From Microbacterium sp. Root61 (GTDB lineage: Bacteria > Actinomycetota > Actinomycetes > Actinomycetales > Microbacteriaceae): 64,000 nt of DNA. The stretch spans positions 3,355,713 through 3,419,712 of the forward strand of contig NZ_LMGU01000001.1 in assembly GCF_001427525.1 (NCBI RefSeq), written 5' to 3'. Below, one piece after another: positions 26,546 to 36,148 of the stretch. Both the position numbers and the translations under genes were made by a program. The notes under the pieces were generated by a model. The model made no database searches. It saw nothing but the letters and a program-made list of their open reading frames with translations, and was not told the origin of the DNA. Each line of letters begins with the position of its first letter. Positions within the stretch are counted from its first letter, which is position 1.

Positions 26546-28002
26546 CGCGGCCACGGCTGGTCTGCCCGGAGGGCGTCGGAGGCGACGGGGGTGTCGTAGA
26601 CGCCGACGCGCACGGTCGCAGGGCCGTACCGGCACCGCACGACGTGCGCGAGCGCGAGGCCCGCCACCAGCGCGGCGAACACCCAGAGCGCGACCCGGCT
26701 GCTCCCGATGCCGGCCACTTCGGTCGCGACCACGCCCGCAAGGGCGACCGTCGCCACCAGCGCCGGCCACGCCTCGCGGAAGCTGAACTCCCGCAGCCGA
26801 AGAAGGTAGGCGCAAGCGGCCGCGCTCACGAGTAGGTAGGCGAGGATGAACCCCATGCTCGTGGCGATGCCGATCACGTCGGCATAGAGGGATTCGCGCC
26901 CACCCCACAGCCGTACGAGAGTGCCGAACGTCAGGATCGCGCCGATGGCGACGGCGGCGATGTGCGGCGACGCGAAACGGCGGGAGGTGGCGCCGAGCAG
27001 ACGAGGGAGCACGCCCTCACGGGCCATAGAGAACACCAGGCGCACGAGCGCATTCGTGCACGCCAGCGTGCAGGCCACCCAGGATGCTGCGATGACGATG
27101 TCGATCGTCGGCTCGACCCACGATGCCCCCGAGAGGTAGGCGGCATCCGCCAGCAGCGTCCCTTCCTGGCCCGCCGCAGGCATCGCGGACAACTGCGCGG
27201 CGACGCCGAACAAGTAGACCGCCGCGAGTGCGCACGCAGTCCACACGAGCGCTCGAGGCACGCTCGAGAGCGGCCGGCGGCTCTCCGGCCCCAGTGCGGC
27301 ACCGCTCTCGAAGCCGACGAAAGCCACGACCGCGATGCCGATGCCTCCGGCGAAAGAGGTGATCGGCGGCACGTGGGAGAGGTCGGGCACGAGGGGTGAG
27401 AGGTTCCAGCCGGTGCTCGCGAAGACGGCGACCGAGACGATGAGGATCGCCGAGACCGCGATCGCTTCGATCACCAGCATGATGCGCGTCGACATCCGCG
27501 CGCCGAGGGCGATGACGAGGGTGATCACCGCGCCGCCGAGGAGAACGAGGACGGCGGGCAAAGCGCCATCCCCTCCTGTCGGATCGATCAGGCTCGTGAT
27601 GCGGCGCACGCCGCTGCGCAGCGTATCGATCGAGATCGCTGCGTAGCCGAGTGCCATGGCGGCGCCCGCGACCATTCCGAGCAGCGGGCCGAGCCCGCGG
27701 GTGACGAACGTGTAGATGCCGCCGGCCGCGGAGATCCGCCGCGCGAAGATCGACATCGACAGAGCGACCAGGACGACGATCGTCGCGGTCAGCAGCAGAT
27801 CGAAGAACGCGAACGATCCTGCCCGGGAGACGAGGCCACTGGTCTGAGCGAGCAGCACGCCCGCAGGGGCGACCGCCGCAACCGATTGAGCGACGAGGTC
27901 TACGGTGCGGATCGACCCGCGTCGCAAGCCGTGCAGAGGCGAGACGGCATCCAGTCCGGCGGTCGGTGGTCGCCCGGCGATCGCTTCACTCAACGCGCTC
28001 AT
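26542..28002 (-). CDS. APC family amino acid/amine permease
   Basis: A 486-residue transporter with twelve hydrophobic segments. The first helix region contains VAAVAPAGVLLAQ and the second ISAAGGIYTFVTRGLGPLLG, the typical APC-superfamily helix 1 and 2 sequence; FVGFESGAALGPE in the sixth helix region is also standard. The ATG at 28002 has AAGGAGGT five bases before it. Its substrate is likely an amino acid or amine; the coupled IclR regulator suggests a catabolic substrate. An in-frame GTG seven codons upstream is less likely because the ribosome binding site would lie inside the gene. Confidence 0.88.
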   Translation of the reverse strand: MSALSEAIAGRPPTAGLDAVSPLHGLRRGSIRTVDLVAQSVAAVAPAGVLLAQTSGLVSRAGSFAFFDLLLTATIVVLVALSMSIFARRISAAGGIYTFVTRGLGPLLGMVAGAAMALGYAAISIDTLRSGVRRITSLIDPTGGDGALPAVLVLLGGAVITLVIALGARMSTRIMLVIEAIAVSAILIVSVAVFASTGWNLSPLVPDLSHVPPITSFAGGIGIAVVAFVGFESGAALGPESRRPLSSVPRALVWTACALAAVYLFGVAAQLSAMPAAGQEGTLLADAAYLSGASWVEPTIDIVIAASWVACTLACTNALVRLVFSMAREGVLPRLLGATSRRFASPHIAAVAIGAILTFGTLVRLWGGRESLYADVIGIATSMGFILAYLLVSAAACAYLLRLREFSFREAWPALVATVALAGVVATEVAGIGSSRVALWVFAALVAGLALAHVVRCRYGPATVRVGVYDTPVASDALRADQPWPR

Positions 28003-28156
28003 CGCCACCTCCTTCTTCGCCACTCACGGTACGGAGAGCCTGTTGCGCGGGGCGCTCACGCGTGTTTCGACTTCGTGACGTGCGGCGGGACACGACGAAG
28101 GGTGCACCCGGCCGTGCCCACAGCCTGGATCCACCGGCATCCGGACACCCGCTACG

Positions 28157-29122
28157 ATGATCGGGATGTCCGCCGACGACGCTGCCATGATCACCGCGCC
28201 ACCGCACTCGCTCTATCGCGAGATCGAGCGGGCGGAATGGTCGCGTCTTGCCGCGGGCATCCCGCAGCCGCTGACCGAGACCGAGGTGGTGCAGCTGCGA
28301 GGTCTGGGCGACCGTCTCGACATCGCCGAAGTGCGCGAGGTCTACCTGCCGCTCAGCCGACTGCTCAGCCTCTACGCGACAGCGACCAAGCGGCTGGGTG
28401 CGGACACGAGCACGTTCCTGCACGAGACCGACTCGACCACGCCGTTCGTCGTCGGCGTCGCCGGATCGGTCGCGGTCGGCAAGTCGACGATCGCCCGTCT
28501 GCTGCGCGAACTCATGTCGCGCTGGCCGGGCACGCCCCGGGTCGAGCTCGTCACGACCGACGGCTTCCTCTACCCGAATGAGGAGCTCGAGCGCCGCGGG
28601 CTGATGGACCGCAAGGGGTTCCCCGAGTCGTACGACCGCCGCGCGCTCGTCGACTTCCTCAGCGAGGTCAAGAGCGGGGCGCCCGAGGTGCGCGCACCCT
28701 TCTACTCCCACCTGCAGTACGACATCGTGCCGGACGCGCATGTCACCGTGCGGCGCCCCGACGTGGTCATCGTCGAGGGACTCAACGTCCTGCAGCCGCC
28801 GGCCGACCCCAACGAGGTCTCCGTCAGCGACCTCTTCGACTTCTCCATCTACGTGGATGCCGCGACCGAGCACATCACGTCCTGGTTCGTGAATCGCTTC
28901 CTGGCCCTCAAGAACAGCGCGTTCAGCAACCCCAACTCGTTCTTCCGGGTGTTCGCCGAGCTCAACGACGAAGAGGCCGTGCAGACCGCGCTGCAGTTCT
29001 GGAACGACATCAACCTCCCCAACCTCGAGGAGAACGTCCTTCCGACGCGGCACCGCGCCACGCTGGTCCTGCAGAAGGGCCCCGACCACGCCGTCGAGAC
29101 GGTGCTTCTGCGCAAGCTGTAG
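28157..29122 (+). CDS. coaA: Type I pantothenate kinase
   Basis: A 321-residue kinase for the first step of coenzyme A synthesis. The P-loop [12 protein letters not shown] is near residue 100, followed by [20 protein letters not shown] and [11 protein letters not shown], all characteristic of bacterial type I CoaA, and the C-terminal [12 protein letters not shown]. Length is normal for the family. ATG codons at 28157, 28166 and 28187 are all possible; none has a strong ribosome binding site, and I keep the longest. The gene is divergent from the APC transporter and followed by glmS. Confidence 0.95.
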   Translation: MIGMSADDAAMITAPPHSLYREIERAEWSRLAAGIPQPLTETEVVQLRGLGDRLDIAEVREVYLPLSRLLSLYATATKRLGADTSTFLHETDSTTPFVVGVAGSVAVGKSTIARLLRELMSRWPGTPRVELVTTDGFLYPNEELERRGLMDRKGFPESYDRRALVDFLSEVKSGAPEVRAPFYSHLQYDIVPDAHVTVRRPDVVIVEGLNVLQPPADPNEVSVSDLFDFSIYVDAATEHITSWFVNRFLALKNSAFSNPNSFFRVFAELNDEEAVQTALQFWNDINLPNLEENVLPTRHRATLVLQKGPDHAVETVLLRKL

Positions 29123-29227
29123 ACGCGTTCCATCTTCGGGCCGCCCAGTCGGCGGAAAACTCGTTCTGACCGGGGCATCCGAATTCGTTCAGGTGCCTTG
29201 CATACCCACCCTCGTACCATTGATGGC

Positions 29228-31081
29228 ATGTGTGGAATCGTTGGATACGTCGGCCCGCGTCCGAGCCAGGACATCCTCATGGCAGGACTCGCCCGACTGG
29301 AGTACCGCGGCTATGACTCGGCGGGCGTCGCCGTCATCGACGGCAGCGGCGAGCTCGGCATGCGCAAGCGCGCCGGCAAGCTCAATGTGCTGCGCGAAGA
29401 CCTGAAGGCCACGCCCCTCGCGGACGGCACGACCGGCATCGGCCACACCCGTTGGGCGACGCACGGCGGCCCCACGGATGTCAACGCGCACCCCCACCTC
29501 GCCGACGATGACAAGCTCGCCGTCATCCACAACGGCATCATCGAGAACTTCTCCGAGCTCAAGGCGGAACTCCTCGCGTCCGGCTTCACCTTCCAGAGCG
29601 AAACCGACACCGAGGTGGCCGCTGTGCTGCTCGGTCGCGAGTACCGCGCGAACGGAGGCGACCTGGTCGCCGCGTTCCGTGGCGTAGCCGCTCGCTTGGA
29701 GGGCGCGTTCACCCTTCTCGCGATGCACGAGGAGCACCCGGGCCTGGTCGTCGGCGCCCGCCGCAACTCTCCGCTGGTGATCGGCCTCGGCGAGGGGGAG
29801 AACTTCCTGGGCTCCGATGTCGCGGCCTTCGTCGAGCACACCCGCAACGCCCTCGCCATCGGCCAGGACCAGATCGTCGCGATCACTCCCGGCGGCGTCG
29901 AGGTCACGGACTTCGACGGCAACTCGGTCGAGGTCGAGCCGTTCGAAGTGACCTGGGATGCCTCCGCCGCCGAAAAGGGCGGCTGGTCGTCGTTCATGGC
30001 CAAGGAGGTGTCCGAGGAGCCGGAGGCCGTCGCCAACACGCTGCGTGGCCGCATCCGCGACGAGAAGGTCGTGATTCCCGAGCTGGACGGTCTGGACGAC
30101 CTCTTCCTCGGCATCAACCGGATCATCGTCATCGCCTGCGGCACCGCCGCCTACGCCGGCCAGACCGGCAAGTACGCGCTGGAGCAGTGGACCCGGATCC
30201 CCGTGGACGTCGAGCTCGCGCACGAATTCCGCTACCGCGACCCGGTGATCGGACCCGACACCCTGATCGTCTCGATCAGCCAGTCCGGCGAGACCATGGA
30301 CACGCTCATGGCCGTCAAGTACGCCCGCGAAGCCGGCGCGAAGACGCTGTCGATCTGCAACACGCAGGGTGCGACCATCCCGCGCGAGTCCGACGCGATC
30401 GTCTACACCCACGCCGGCCCCGAGGTCGCCGTCGCCTCGACGAAGGCGTTCGTCGCGCAGATCACCGCGCTCTACCTGCTGGGCCTGCACATCGCGGGCG
30501 TCCGCGGTTCGCTGGACGCGACGCAGCTCGCCGACAACGTGCGCGAGCTCGAAGCGATCCCCGCCAAGATCCAGCGCGTGCTGGACGGCGAGCAGGAGCG
30601 CATCACTCAGCTCGCGCACTGGATGGCCGATACCCGCTCGGTGCTCTTCCTCGGCCGCCACGTCGGGTACCCGATCGCGATGGAGGGTGCGCTCAAGCTC
30701 AAGGAGCTCGCGTACATCCACGCCGAGGGCTTCGCCGCCGGTGAGCTCAAGCACGGACCGATCGCGCTCATCGAACCCGGTCAGCCCGTGTTCGTGATCG
30801 TGCCGTCGCCGCGCGAGTCCGCGCTGCTGCACGCGAAGGTCGTCTCGAACATCGAGGAGATCCGCGCCCGCGGAGCCCGCGTCATCGCGATCGCCGAGGA
30901 AGGCGATGCCGCCGTGCTGCCCAAGGCCGACGAGGTGCTGCGCATTCCGCTGGCAGGGCCCCTGTTCGAGCCGCTGCTCGCCGTCGTGCCGCTGCACATC
31001 TTCGCGATGGGCCTGTCCACGGCCAAGGGCCTGGACGTCGACCAGCCCCGCAACCTCGCGAAGTCCGTCACCGTCGAGTAG
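29228..31081 (+). CDS. glmS: Glutamine-fructose-6-phosphate aminotransferase (isomerizing)
   Basis: A 617-residue enzyme forming glucosamine 6-phosphate from fructose 6-phosphate and glutamine. The start is fixed by the catalytic N-terminal Cys: ATG at 29228 gives MCGIVGYVG, and the longer frame from 29198 would bury this cysteine. Glutaminase marks are RLEYRGYDSAG, GHTRWATHG and HNGIIEN; the two SIS domains carry ACGTAAYAG, SISQSGETMDT and ASTKAF, and the end is PRNLAKSVTVE. It feeds glmM at 19361. No metabolite-sensing ribozyme is seen in the short 105-base gap upstream. Confidence 0.97.
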   Translation: MCGIVGYVGPRPSQDILMAGLARLEYRGYDSAGVAVIDGSGELGMRKRAGKLNVLREDLKATPLADGTTGIGHTRWATHGGPTDVNAHPHLADDDKLAVIHNGIIENFSELKAELLASGFTFQSETDTEVAAVLLGREYRANGGDLVAAFRGVAARLEGAFTLLAMHEEHPGLVVGARRNSPLVIGLGEGENFLGSDVAAFVEHTRNALAIGQDQIVAITPGGVEVTDFDGNSVEVEPFEVTWDASAAEKGGWSSFMAKEVSEEPEAVANTLRGRIRDEKVVIPELDGLDDLFLGINRIIVIACGTAAYAGQTGKYALEQWTRIPVDVELAHEFRYRDPVIGPDTLIVSISQSGETMDTLMAVKYAREAGAKTLSICNTQGATIPRESDAIVYTHAGPEVAVASTKAFVAQITALYLLGLHIAGVRGSLDATQLADNVRELEAIPAKIQRVLDGEQERITQLAHWMADTRSVLFLGRHVGYPIAMEGALKLKELAYIHAEGFAAGELKHGPIALIEPGQPVFVIVPSPRESALLHAKVVSNIEEIRARGARVIAIAEEGDAAVLPKADEVLRIPLAGPLFEPLLAVVPLHIFAMGLSTAKGLDVDQPRNLAKSVTVE

Positions 31082-31200
31082 GCGCGGGGCGCCGGCGCCG
31101 CTGTCTCGCGGGAGGGAAGCGGGAACGCGCCACGGCCGCACGAACGCCACCCCGCGATAGGGTGGCGGATGCCCCGAATCGGGGCCGAAGGGAGCGTGCT

Positions 31201-31566
31201 GTGATCGTCGGCATCGGAGTCGATCTCGTCGACATCCCACGGTTCGAGCGGTCGATCGCCCGCACCCCGCGCCTCGTCGAGCGGCTCTTCGCCCCGGCCG
31301 AGCGCGTGCTCGCACCGCGCTCGCTCGCCGCGCGATACGCCGCCAAAGAGGCGCTCATCAAGGCGCTCGGCGGCTCGGACGGCGTGCACTGGACCGAGAT
31401 CGAGATCACGCCCGAGGCATCCGGGCGTCCCTGGTTCACCCTCACCGGCTCGACCGCCGCGGTCGTCGCCGAGCGTGGGATCTCCGCCATCCACCTCTCG
31501 ATGTCGCACGATGCGGGGCTCGCGACGGCGTACGTCGTGGCCGAGTCGGCCGAGGCCACTCCGTGA
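31201..31566 (+). CDS. acpS: Holo-[acyl-carrier-protein] synthase
   Basis: A 121-residue AcpS that transfers 4'-phosphopantetheine from CoA to acyl carrier protein. IVGIGVDLVDIPRFE contains the first Mg-binding Asp, and RYAAKEALIKALGG has the conserved Glu and Lys of the second motif; the end segment AIHLSMSHDAGLATAYV is also typical. The GTG at 31201 gives the standard N-terminus. Its stop overlaps the alr start by four bases, the first of several such overlaps in this cell-wall and tRNA-modification operon. Confidence 0.96.
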   Translation: MIVGIGVDLVDIPRFERSIARTPRLVERLFAPAERVLAPRSLAARYAAKEALIKALGGSDGVHWTEIEITPEASGRPWFTLTGSTAAVVAERGISAIHLSMSHDAGLATAYVVAESAEATP

Positions 31567-32687
31567 CCCGCCTGCCCGCCGGAGTCATGCGCGAGGCGAC
31601 CATCGACGTCGGTGCGATCAGCGCCAACGTGCGGCACCTGCGCCGGCTCACCGAGTCGGAGGTCATCGCCGTCGTCAAGGCGGACGGCTACGGACACGGC
31701 GCGGTCCGCTCGGCCGTCGCCGCACTCGAGGGCGGCGCGACGCGCATCGGCGTCGCCGACGTGACCGAAGCCCTGGCGCTGCGGCGCGGGGGCATCAGCG
31801 CTCCCGTGATCGCGTGGCTGCACGCGCCCGGCGCTTCGTTCGCCGAAGCGGCCTCCGCGAACATCGAGCTCGGCATCTCGACCTTCGACCAGCTGCTGTC
31901 GGCTGCGGCCGCGGCATCCGTGGATCGTCCTGTCGGCGTGCATCTCAAACTCGAGACCGGCCTCGCCCGCAACGGCATCGCCCCGGAGGACTACCGCGTC
32001 GTGTTCGCCGAGGCGGCACGCCTCGAGCGCATCGGCAAGCTGCGCGTCGTCGGACTCTTCAGCCACCTCTCCAACGCTTCGATCGAGGATGACCGGGAGC
32101 AGCTGCGGCTCTTCCACGACGGGGTCTCCGTCGCGGCCTCCGCGGGACTCGCTCCGCCGCTGCGGCACATCGCCGCGACGTACGCCGCGATCGACCTGCC
32201 CGAGGCGCGACTCGGCTGCGTGCGGCTGGGCATCGGGATGTACGGGCTCTCGCCGTTCGCCGACCGCTCCTCCGCCGACCTCGGACTGCGCCCCGCCATG
32301 ACCTTGCGCGCCGCCGTGTCGGCCGTGCGCCGGGTGCCCGCCGGGCACGGCGTCTCGTACGGCTACGACTACCGCACGCCGCGCGAGACCACGCTCGCCC
32401 TCGTTCCGCTCGGGTACGCGGACGGGGTGCCACGCCAGGCATCCGGTGCCGGGCCCGTCGCCATCAACGGGCAACGATTCCGCGTTGCGGGGCGCATCGC
32501 CATGGACCAGTTCGTCGTCGACGTCGGCGACCACCCCGTCGCAGTGGGCGACGAGGCCGTGCTGTTCGGCGACCCCACTCTGGGCGCGCCGGCCGCGACC
32601 GACTGGGCGGATGCCGCGGGCACCATCAACTACGAGATCGTCACCCGCATCGGACCCCGCGTCGTGCGGAGGCAGGTGTCCGCGTGA
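31563..32687 (+). CDS. alr: Alanine racemase
   Basis: A 374-residue PLP enzyme making D-alanine for peptidoglycan. VIAVVKADGYGHGA near residue 38 holds the PLP lysine; HLKLETGLARNG, GLFSHLSNA and GIGMYGLSP are typical barrel segments; the second catalytic tyrosine lies in GVSYGYDYRTP near residue 265, and RIAMDQFVVDVG near 310 is conserved. The start is the GTG overlapping the acpS stop; its own stop overlaps the tsaE start. One operon with acpS and tsaE, a frequent arrangement in actinobacteria. Confidence 0.96.
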   Translation: MTRLPAGVMREATIDVGAISANVRHLRRLTESEVIAVVKADGYGHGAVRSAVAALEGGATRIGVADVTEALALRRGGISAPVIAWLHAPGASFAEAASANIELGISTFDQLLSAAAAASVDRPVGVHLKLETGLARNGIAPEDYRVVFAEAARLERIGKLRVVGLFSHLSNASIEDDREQLRLFHDGVSVAASAGLAPPLRHIAATYAAIDLPEARLGCVRLGIGMYGLSPFADRSSADLGLRPAMTLRAAVSAVRRVPAGHGVSYGYDYRTPRETTLALVPLGYADGVPRQASGAGPVAINGQRFRVAGRIAMDQFVVDVGDHPVAVGDEAVLFGDPTLGAPAATDWADAAGTINYEIVTRIGPRVVRRQVSA

Positions 32688-33178
32688 GCGGGCTCGACCC
32701 GCTCGTCGGCCGCCGCGAGGTCGCCACGACGGAGGACATGGAAGCGCTCGGCGAAGAGATCGGACGGATGCTGCGACCCGGCGACCTCGTCGTGCTGACC
32801 GGCCCGCTCGGCGCGGGCAAGACGACGCTCACGCGGGGGATCGGCGCCGGACTCGGCGTGCGCGGACCCGTGCAGAGCCCCACGTTCGTGATCGCCCGGA
32901 CGCATCCGTCTCTCGTCGGGGGTGCGCCGCTCGTGCACGTCGACGCGTACCGGCTCGGCTCGGCATTGGAGCTGGACGATCTCGACATCGACGTGGACCG
33001 CTCGGTCGTCGTCGTCGAGTGGGGGCGGGGGATGGCCGAAGAGCTCGCGGACGTGTGGTGGGACGTCGAGGTGGAGCGTCCGGTCGGTGGCGGCGACGCC
33101 GATGGCGCTGCACCGGCGGATGAGGATCTCGACAAGGATGAAGCGCGGGTGGTGACGATCAGGCGCGTCTCGCGCTGA
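32684..33178 (+). CDS. tsaE: tRNA threonylcarbamoyladenosine biosynthesis ATPase TsaE
   Basis: A 164-residue ATPase that works with TsaB and TsaD to make the t6A base of ANN-decoding tRNAs. The Walker A is LTGPLGAGKTTLTRGI near residue 40, SPTFVI is the next family motif, and LVHVDAYRLGS and VVVEWG are the Walker B-like and following elements. It starts within the alr stop (GTGA). About 30 C-terminal residues are acidic and poorly conserved. In many actinobacteria tsaE is directly followed by tsaB-rimI-tsaD; here a transporter and regulator pair stands between. Confidence 0.94.
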   Translation: MSGLDPLVGRREVATTEDMEALGEEIGRMLRPGDLVVLTGPLGAGKTTLTRGIGAGLGVRGPVQSPTFVIARTHPSLVGGAPLVHVDAYRLGSALELDDLDIDVDRSVVVVEWGRGMAEELADVWWDVEVERPVGGGDADGAAPADEDLDKDEARVVTIRRVSR

Positions 33179-33207
33179 CGACCCACGGTCCGCGACGGCC
33201 GCGTGGG

Positions 33208-34407
33208 TCAGCGCACGCGGGCGAAGGCGGCGCGTGAACTGACGGCGAGCAGCGTGGAGAGCGCCAACAGCGCGATCGTCAGCCACGGCAGGATCCACAC
33301 CCCTGTGCCGTCGATGGCCAGCCCTCCGATGAAGGCGCCGAGCGCGATCGAGCCGTTCCACGTCGCGACGACCATCGACTGGGCCACATCGGCCGATGAG
33401 CCTGCGATGCGCGCCGGGGCGGACTGGAACAGGGTCGGAGCGCCTCCATAAGCGAAGCCCCACAGCGCGATTGCGAGGAAGACGGCGACGGCGTTCTCGC
33501 CCCAGAGGCCGAGGGCCAGCATGGCGACGCCCAGGAGAATCGCGGCGAGCACGACCATGCCGCGCAGGTGCCGGTCGGCCAGGACCCCAGCCGTGAGCAC
33601 CCCTGCGACCGCGAGCACGCCGAAGACGAGCAGCGCGATGTCCAGGTGGTCCGATACACCGGACGCCCGGGTGAGCGGCGCGATGTACGTGTAGGCGACG
33701 TTGTGTGCGAGGACGAACGCAGCGGTCGTCCCGAGCACGACGGCTAGCCCCGGCATCCGCAGCACGGCGAGAAGCGACGGTCGCTCGCCCGCTCGCTCAC
33801 CCGGGAACGACGGCAGCGCGAGCGCAGCCCACAACGCCAGGCCGAGGCTGAGCGCGGCCATCGCGCCGAACGCCTCCCGCCAGCCGAAGGCCGAGCCGAG
33901 CGCGGTGGCGATCGGCAATCCGAATGCGAAGGCCAGCGGCGTGCCGACCATGGCGATCGAGAGTGCCCGCCCGGCGCGCTCGGCCGCGACCATGCGCATC
34001 GCGTAGCCCGCCGCCATGGCCCAGAGCAGCCCAGCGAGCATTCCACCGATGACGCGGGCCACGAGGATGACGGCGTAGCTCGGGGCGAGGGCCGTCACGG
34101 CGTTGACAAGGGCGAACCCGAGCACGAGCGACACGAGCAGCATCCGGCGGGGGACTGCCCGCGTCAGCGCAGTGAGCGGGATAGCGGTGATCGCCGTCGC
34201 GATGGCGTACACGGCGACGAGTGCCCCGACCTGAGAATCGGAGATGCCGAGATCGGCGCTCATCTGTGGCAGCAGGCCGGCCGGGAGGATCTCCGTGACG
34301 ACACCGGTGAACACGACGGCGGCGAGTGCGAGCAGGCCGCCGAGAGGGAGACGTGCGGAGGGGAGCGGGGTCGAACCCGTGGCCGGAACGGCGAGTGTGG
34401 ATGACAT
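33208..34407 (-). CDS. MFS transporter (drug or sugar efflux type)
   Basis: A 399-residue major facilitator with twelve hydrophobic segments. The early segment TEILPAGLLPQMSADLGISDSQVG and the loop LTALTRAVPRRMLL after helix 2 are typical of AraJ/PbuE-like DHA1 efflux proteins. It is on the opposite strand to the surrounding tsa genes and divergent from a MerR regulator whose operator covers its promoter. The ATG at 34407 is chosen because it follows the operator by a normal leader; a start at 34446 would lie within the operator. Likely a regulated export system for a toxic compound; the compound is unknown. Confidence 0.88.
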   Translation of the reverse strand: MSSTLAVPATGSTPLPSARLPLGGLLALAAVVFTGVVTEILPAGLLPQMSADLGISDSQVGALVAVYAIATAITAIPLTALTRAVPRRMLLVSLVLGFALVNAVTALAPSYAVILVARVIGGMLAGLLWAMAAGYAMRMVAAERAGRALSIAMVGTPLAFAFGLPIATALGSAFGWREAFGAMAALSLGLALWAALALPSFPGERAGERPSLLAVLRMPGLAVVLGTTAAFVLAHNVAYTYIAPLTRASGVSDHLDIALLVFGVLAVAGVLTAGVLADRHLRGMVVLAAILLGVAMLALGLWGENAVAVFLAIALWGFAYGGAPTLFQSAPARIAGSSADVAQSMVVATWNGSIALGAFIGGLAIDGTGVWILPWLTIALLALSTLLAVSSRAAFARVR

Positions 34408-34417
34408 GGCCCCAGTG

Positions 34418-34446
34418 TCAAACCTTGCCATTAGTGTTAAGGTCAA
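34418..34446. promoter_or_regulatory. MerR-type operator and promoter of the MFS gene
   Basis: An imperfect dyad, ACCTT and AAGGT arms separated by 12 bases at 34422-34443, lies between the divergent MFS and MerR genes. Read toward the MFS gene it gives TTGACC as a -35 box at the dyad edge, the layout of MerR-family operators with long spacers. The -10 box is not clear. Confidence 0.6.
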
Positions 34447-34466
34447 GTCCGGCCGAAAGGGAGTCC

Positions 34467-34832
34467 ATGCGCATAGGCGAGCTCTCCTCCAGAACCGCGA
34501 CCCCGGCCCGGCTTCTGCGCTACTACGAGGAGCAGGAACTGCTGAGTCCGGAGCGCGCGTACAACGGTTATCGCGAGTACCCCGAAGCCGCTGTCGAGCG
34601 TGTCGAGCAGATCCGCGGGCTCATCGAGGCCGGTATCCCCACGCGGATCATCAAGCAGCTGCTGCCGTGCCTGAACACGGGCAGCCCGTCCATCCGCATC
34701 ACCGCTCTCGACCCCGAGATCGTCGCCTCCCTCACCGAACAGCGCGAACAGCTGGAACGACGCATCTCTTGCCTCAGCCGCAACAAGGACGCGATCTCGC
34801 GCTACTTGGCAGAATCTGCCGAGCGCGGCTGA
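34467..34832 (+). CDS. MerR family transcriptional regulator
   Basis: A 121-residue regulator with an N-terminal winged helix: MRIGELSSRTATPARLLRYYEEQELL, then NGYREYPEAAVERVEQIRGL, followed by a coiled-coil dimerisation helix around residues 85-112. Only one cysteine is seen in the linker (LPCLNTG) and one near the end (SCLSRN), so metal sensing of the CueR type is unlikely. The ATG at 34467 has AAGGGAG four bases upstream. It is divergent from the MFS efflux gene and very probably controls it through the dyad between them. Confidence 0.9.
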   Translation: MRIGELSSRTATPARLLRYYEEQELLSPERAYNGYREYPEAAVERVEQIRGLIEAGIPTRIIKQLLPCLNTGSPSIRITALDPEIVASLTEQREQLERRISCLSRNKDAISRYLAESAERG

Positions 34833-34952
34833 GCGACCGTGGCCGCTGCTCTGCGGCGGTGCTCGACAGACTCCCCGAGCTTGGCCCCTAGTCGTCGCCC
34901 CGCCCGAAGTCGTGCAGGAAGGCCACAGCCGCACCACGGCTACCCTGGAAGC

Positions 34953-35654
34953 GTGATCCTCGCCATCGATACCTCACTCGGCACGGCCGTCGCGGTCGTC
35001 GATGATGACGGAGTCGTGCGCGCGGAGGCGGCGAGCGAGAACCCGCTCGGACATGCCGAGGTGATCGGCGACCTGCTGCTCCGCGCCTTGAGCGATGCCG
35101 CAGGTCCGATCGGCTCGCCCGTCCCCGGCCACGCCGACCCCTCGAGCGTCACGTATGTCGCCGCCGGCATGGGGCCGGGGCCGTTCACCGGACTGCGGGT
35201 CGGCATCGCCGCCGCGCGGACCTTCGCGCAGGGCCGCGGCATCCCGGTCATCCCGATCGTCAGCCACGACGCCATCGCGCTGCAGGTGCTGCTCGCCGAC
35301 GCGCTGAGCGGGGTCGAGACCGAGCGCTTCGCCGTCGTCACCGACGCTCGCCGGCGCGAGTTCGCGTACTCGGTGTACGACGGGCTGGACGACGACGGGC
35401 TGCCGATCCGCACCGAGGGCCCCGCGCTGACCCCGCGCGACGACGTCGACGCAGTGCTCGCCGGTCTCGGCGCGCGGCGCCACGACGCGAGCGCGGTGCC
35501 GGCCACGATGCTCGGTCTCGCGGCTGCGCGTGCACTGGCCGCGGGGCGCACGATCGGTCCGGACGATGCGCTGTACCTCCGTTCCCCGGACGTCACGATG
35601 CCCACCGGTCCGAAGCGGGTCACCGCGCCGGCGCCGAGCGGGGACCGCTCGTGA
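34953..35654 (+). CDS. tsaB: tRNA threonylcarbamoyladenosine biosynthesis protein TsaB
   Basis: A 233-residue ASKHA-fold partner of TsaD. ILAIDTSLGTAVAVVD opens the protein, HAEVIGDLL follows, and VAAGMGPGPFTGLRVGIAAARTFA near residue 70 is the family signature; TDARRREFAYSVY is also typical. The GTG at 34953 gives the standard N-terminus with GGAAG just upstream. The stop overlaps the rimI start. It resumes the tsa operon after the inserted MFS/MerR pair. Confidence 0.94.
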   Translation: MILAIDTSLGTAVAVVDDDGVVRAEAASENPLGHAEVIGDLLLRALSDAAGPIGSPVPGHADPSSVTYVAAGMGPGPFTGLRVGIAAARTFAQGRGIPVIPIVSHDAIALQVLLADALSGVETERFAVVTDARRREFAYSVYDGLDDDGLPIRTEGPALTPRDDVDAVLAGLGARRHDASAVPATMLGLAAARALAAGRTIGPDDALYLRSPDVTMPTGPKRVTAPAPSGDRS

Positions 35655-36148
35655 CGCTCCGCGCGGCGACCGCCGCCGACCTCGACGACATCATGGCGCT
35701 CGAGCGTGCCTCGTTCCCGACCGATGCCTGGTCGGACGCGATGATGCGTGAGGAGCTCGGTTCGCCGCACGGCTGGTACATCGTCGACGAGGAGGCCGGC
35801 CGCATCGTCGGCTACGCGGGGCTCCGTGCCCCGAAGGGGTCGAAGGATGCCGATGTGCAGACGATCGCCCTGGCCGAGGCATCCCGCGGCCGCGGACGCG
35901 GACGGATGCTGCTGCGCGCGCTGATCGAGGAGGCCGCGCGTCGTCGCGTGGCCGAGGTGTTCCTCGAGGTGCGCGCCGACAATCCCGTCGCACAGTCGCT
36001 GTACGCATCGGAGGGCTTCGTCGAACTCGGCCGGCGCCCGCACTACTACCAGCCCGACGACGTGGACGCCGTCGTGATGCGGTTGCTCGTCGCCGGCTGG
36101 ACAACGTCCCGGATGCCCGACACCACGGACGCGGGAGCGTGCACATGA
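35651..36148 (+). CDS. rimI: Ribosomal protein S18-alanine N-acetyltransferase
   Basis: A 165-residue GNAT acetyltransferase. [20 protein letters not shown] starts the fold, [23 protein letters not shown] contains the acetyl-CoA pyrophosphate loop, and [30 protein letters not shown] is the RimI end motif. It overlaps tsaB and tsaD by four bases on either side, so all three are translated together. A GTG start at 35651 fits the overlap. It may acetylate S18 or other N-termini. The last 18 residues are poorly conserved. Confidence 0.92.
   Translation: MTLRAATAADLDDIMALERASFPTDAWSDAMMREELGSPHGWYIVDEEAGRIVGYAGLRAPKGSKDADVQTIALAEASRGRGRGRMLLRALIEEAARRRVAEVFLEVRADNPVAQSLYASEGFVELGRRPHYYQPDDVDAVVMRLLVAGWTTSRMPDTTDAGACT

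Noticed and set aside
29189..31315. Long open frame opposite glmS
   Set aside because: Antisense shadow of a gene with complete GlmS motifs.
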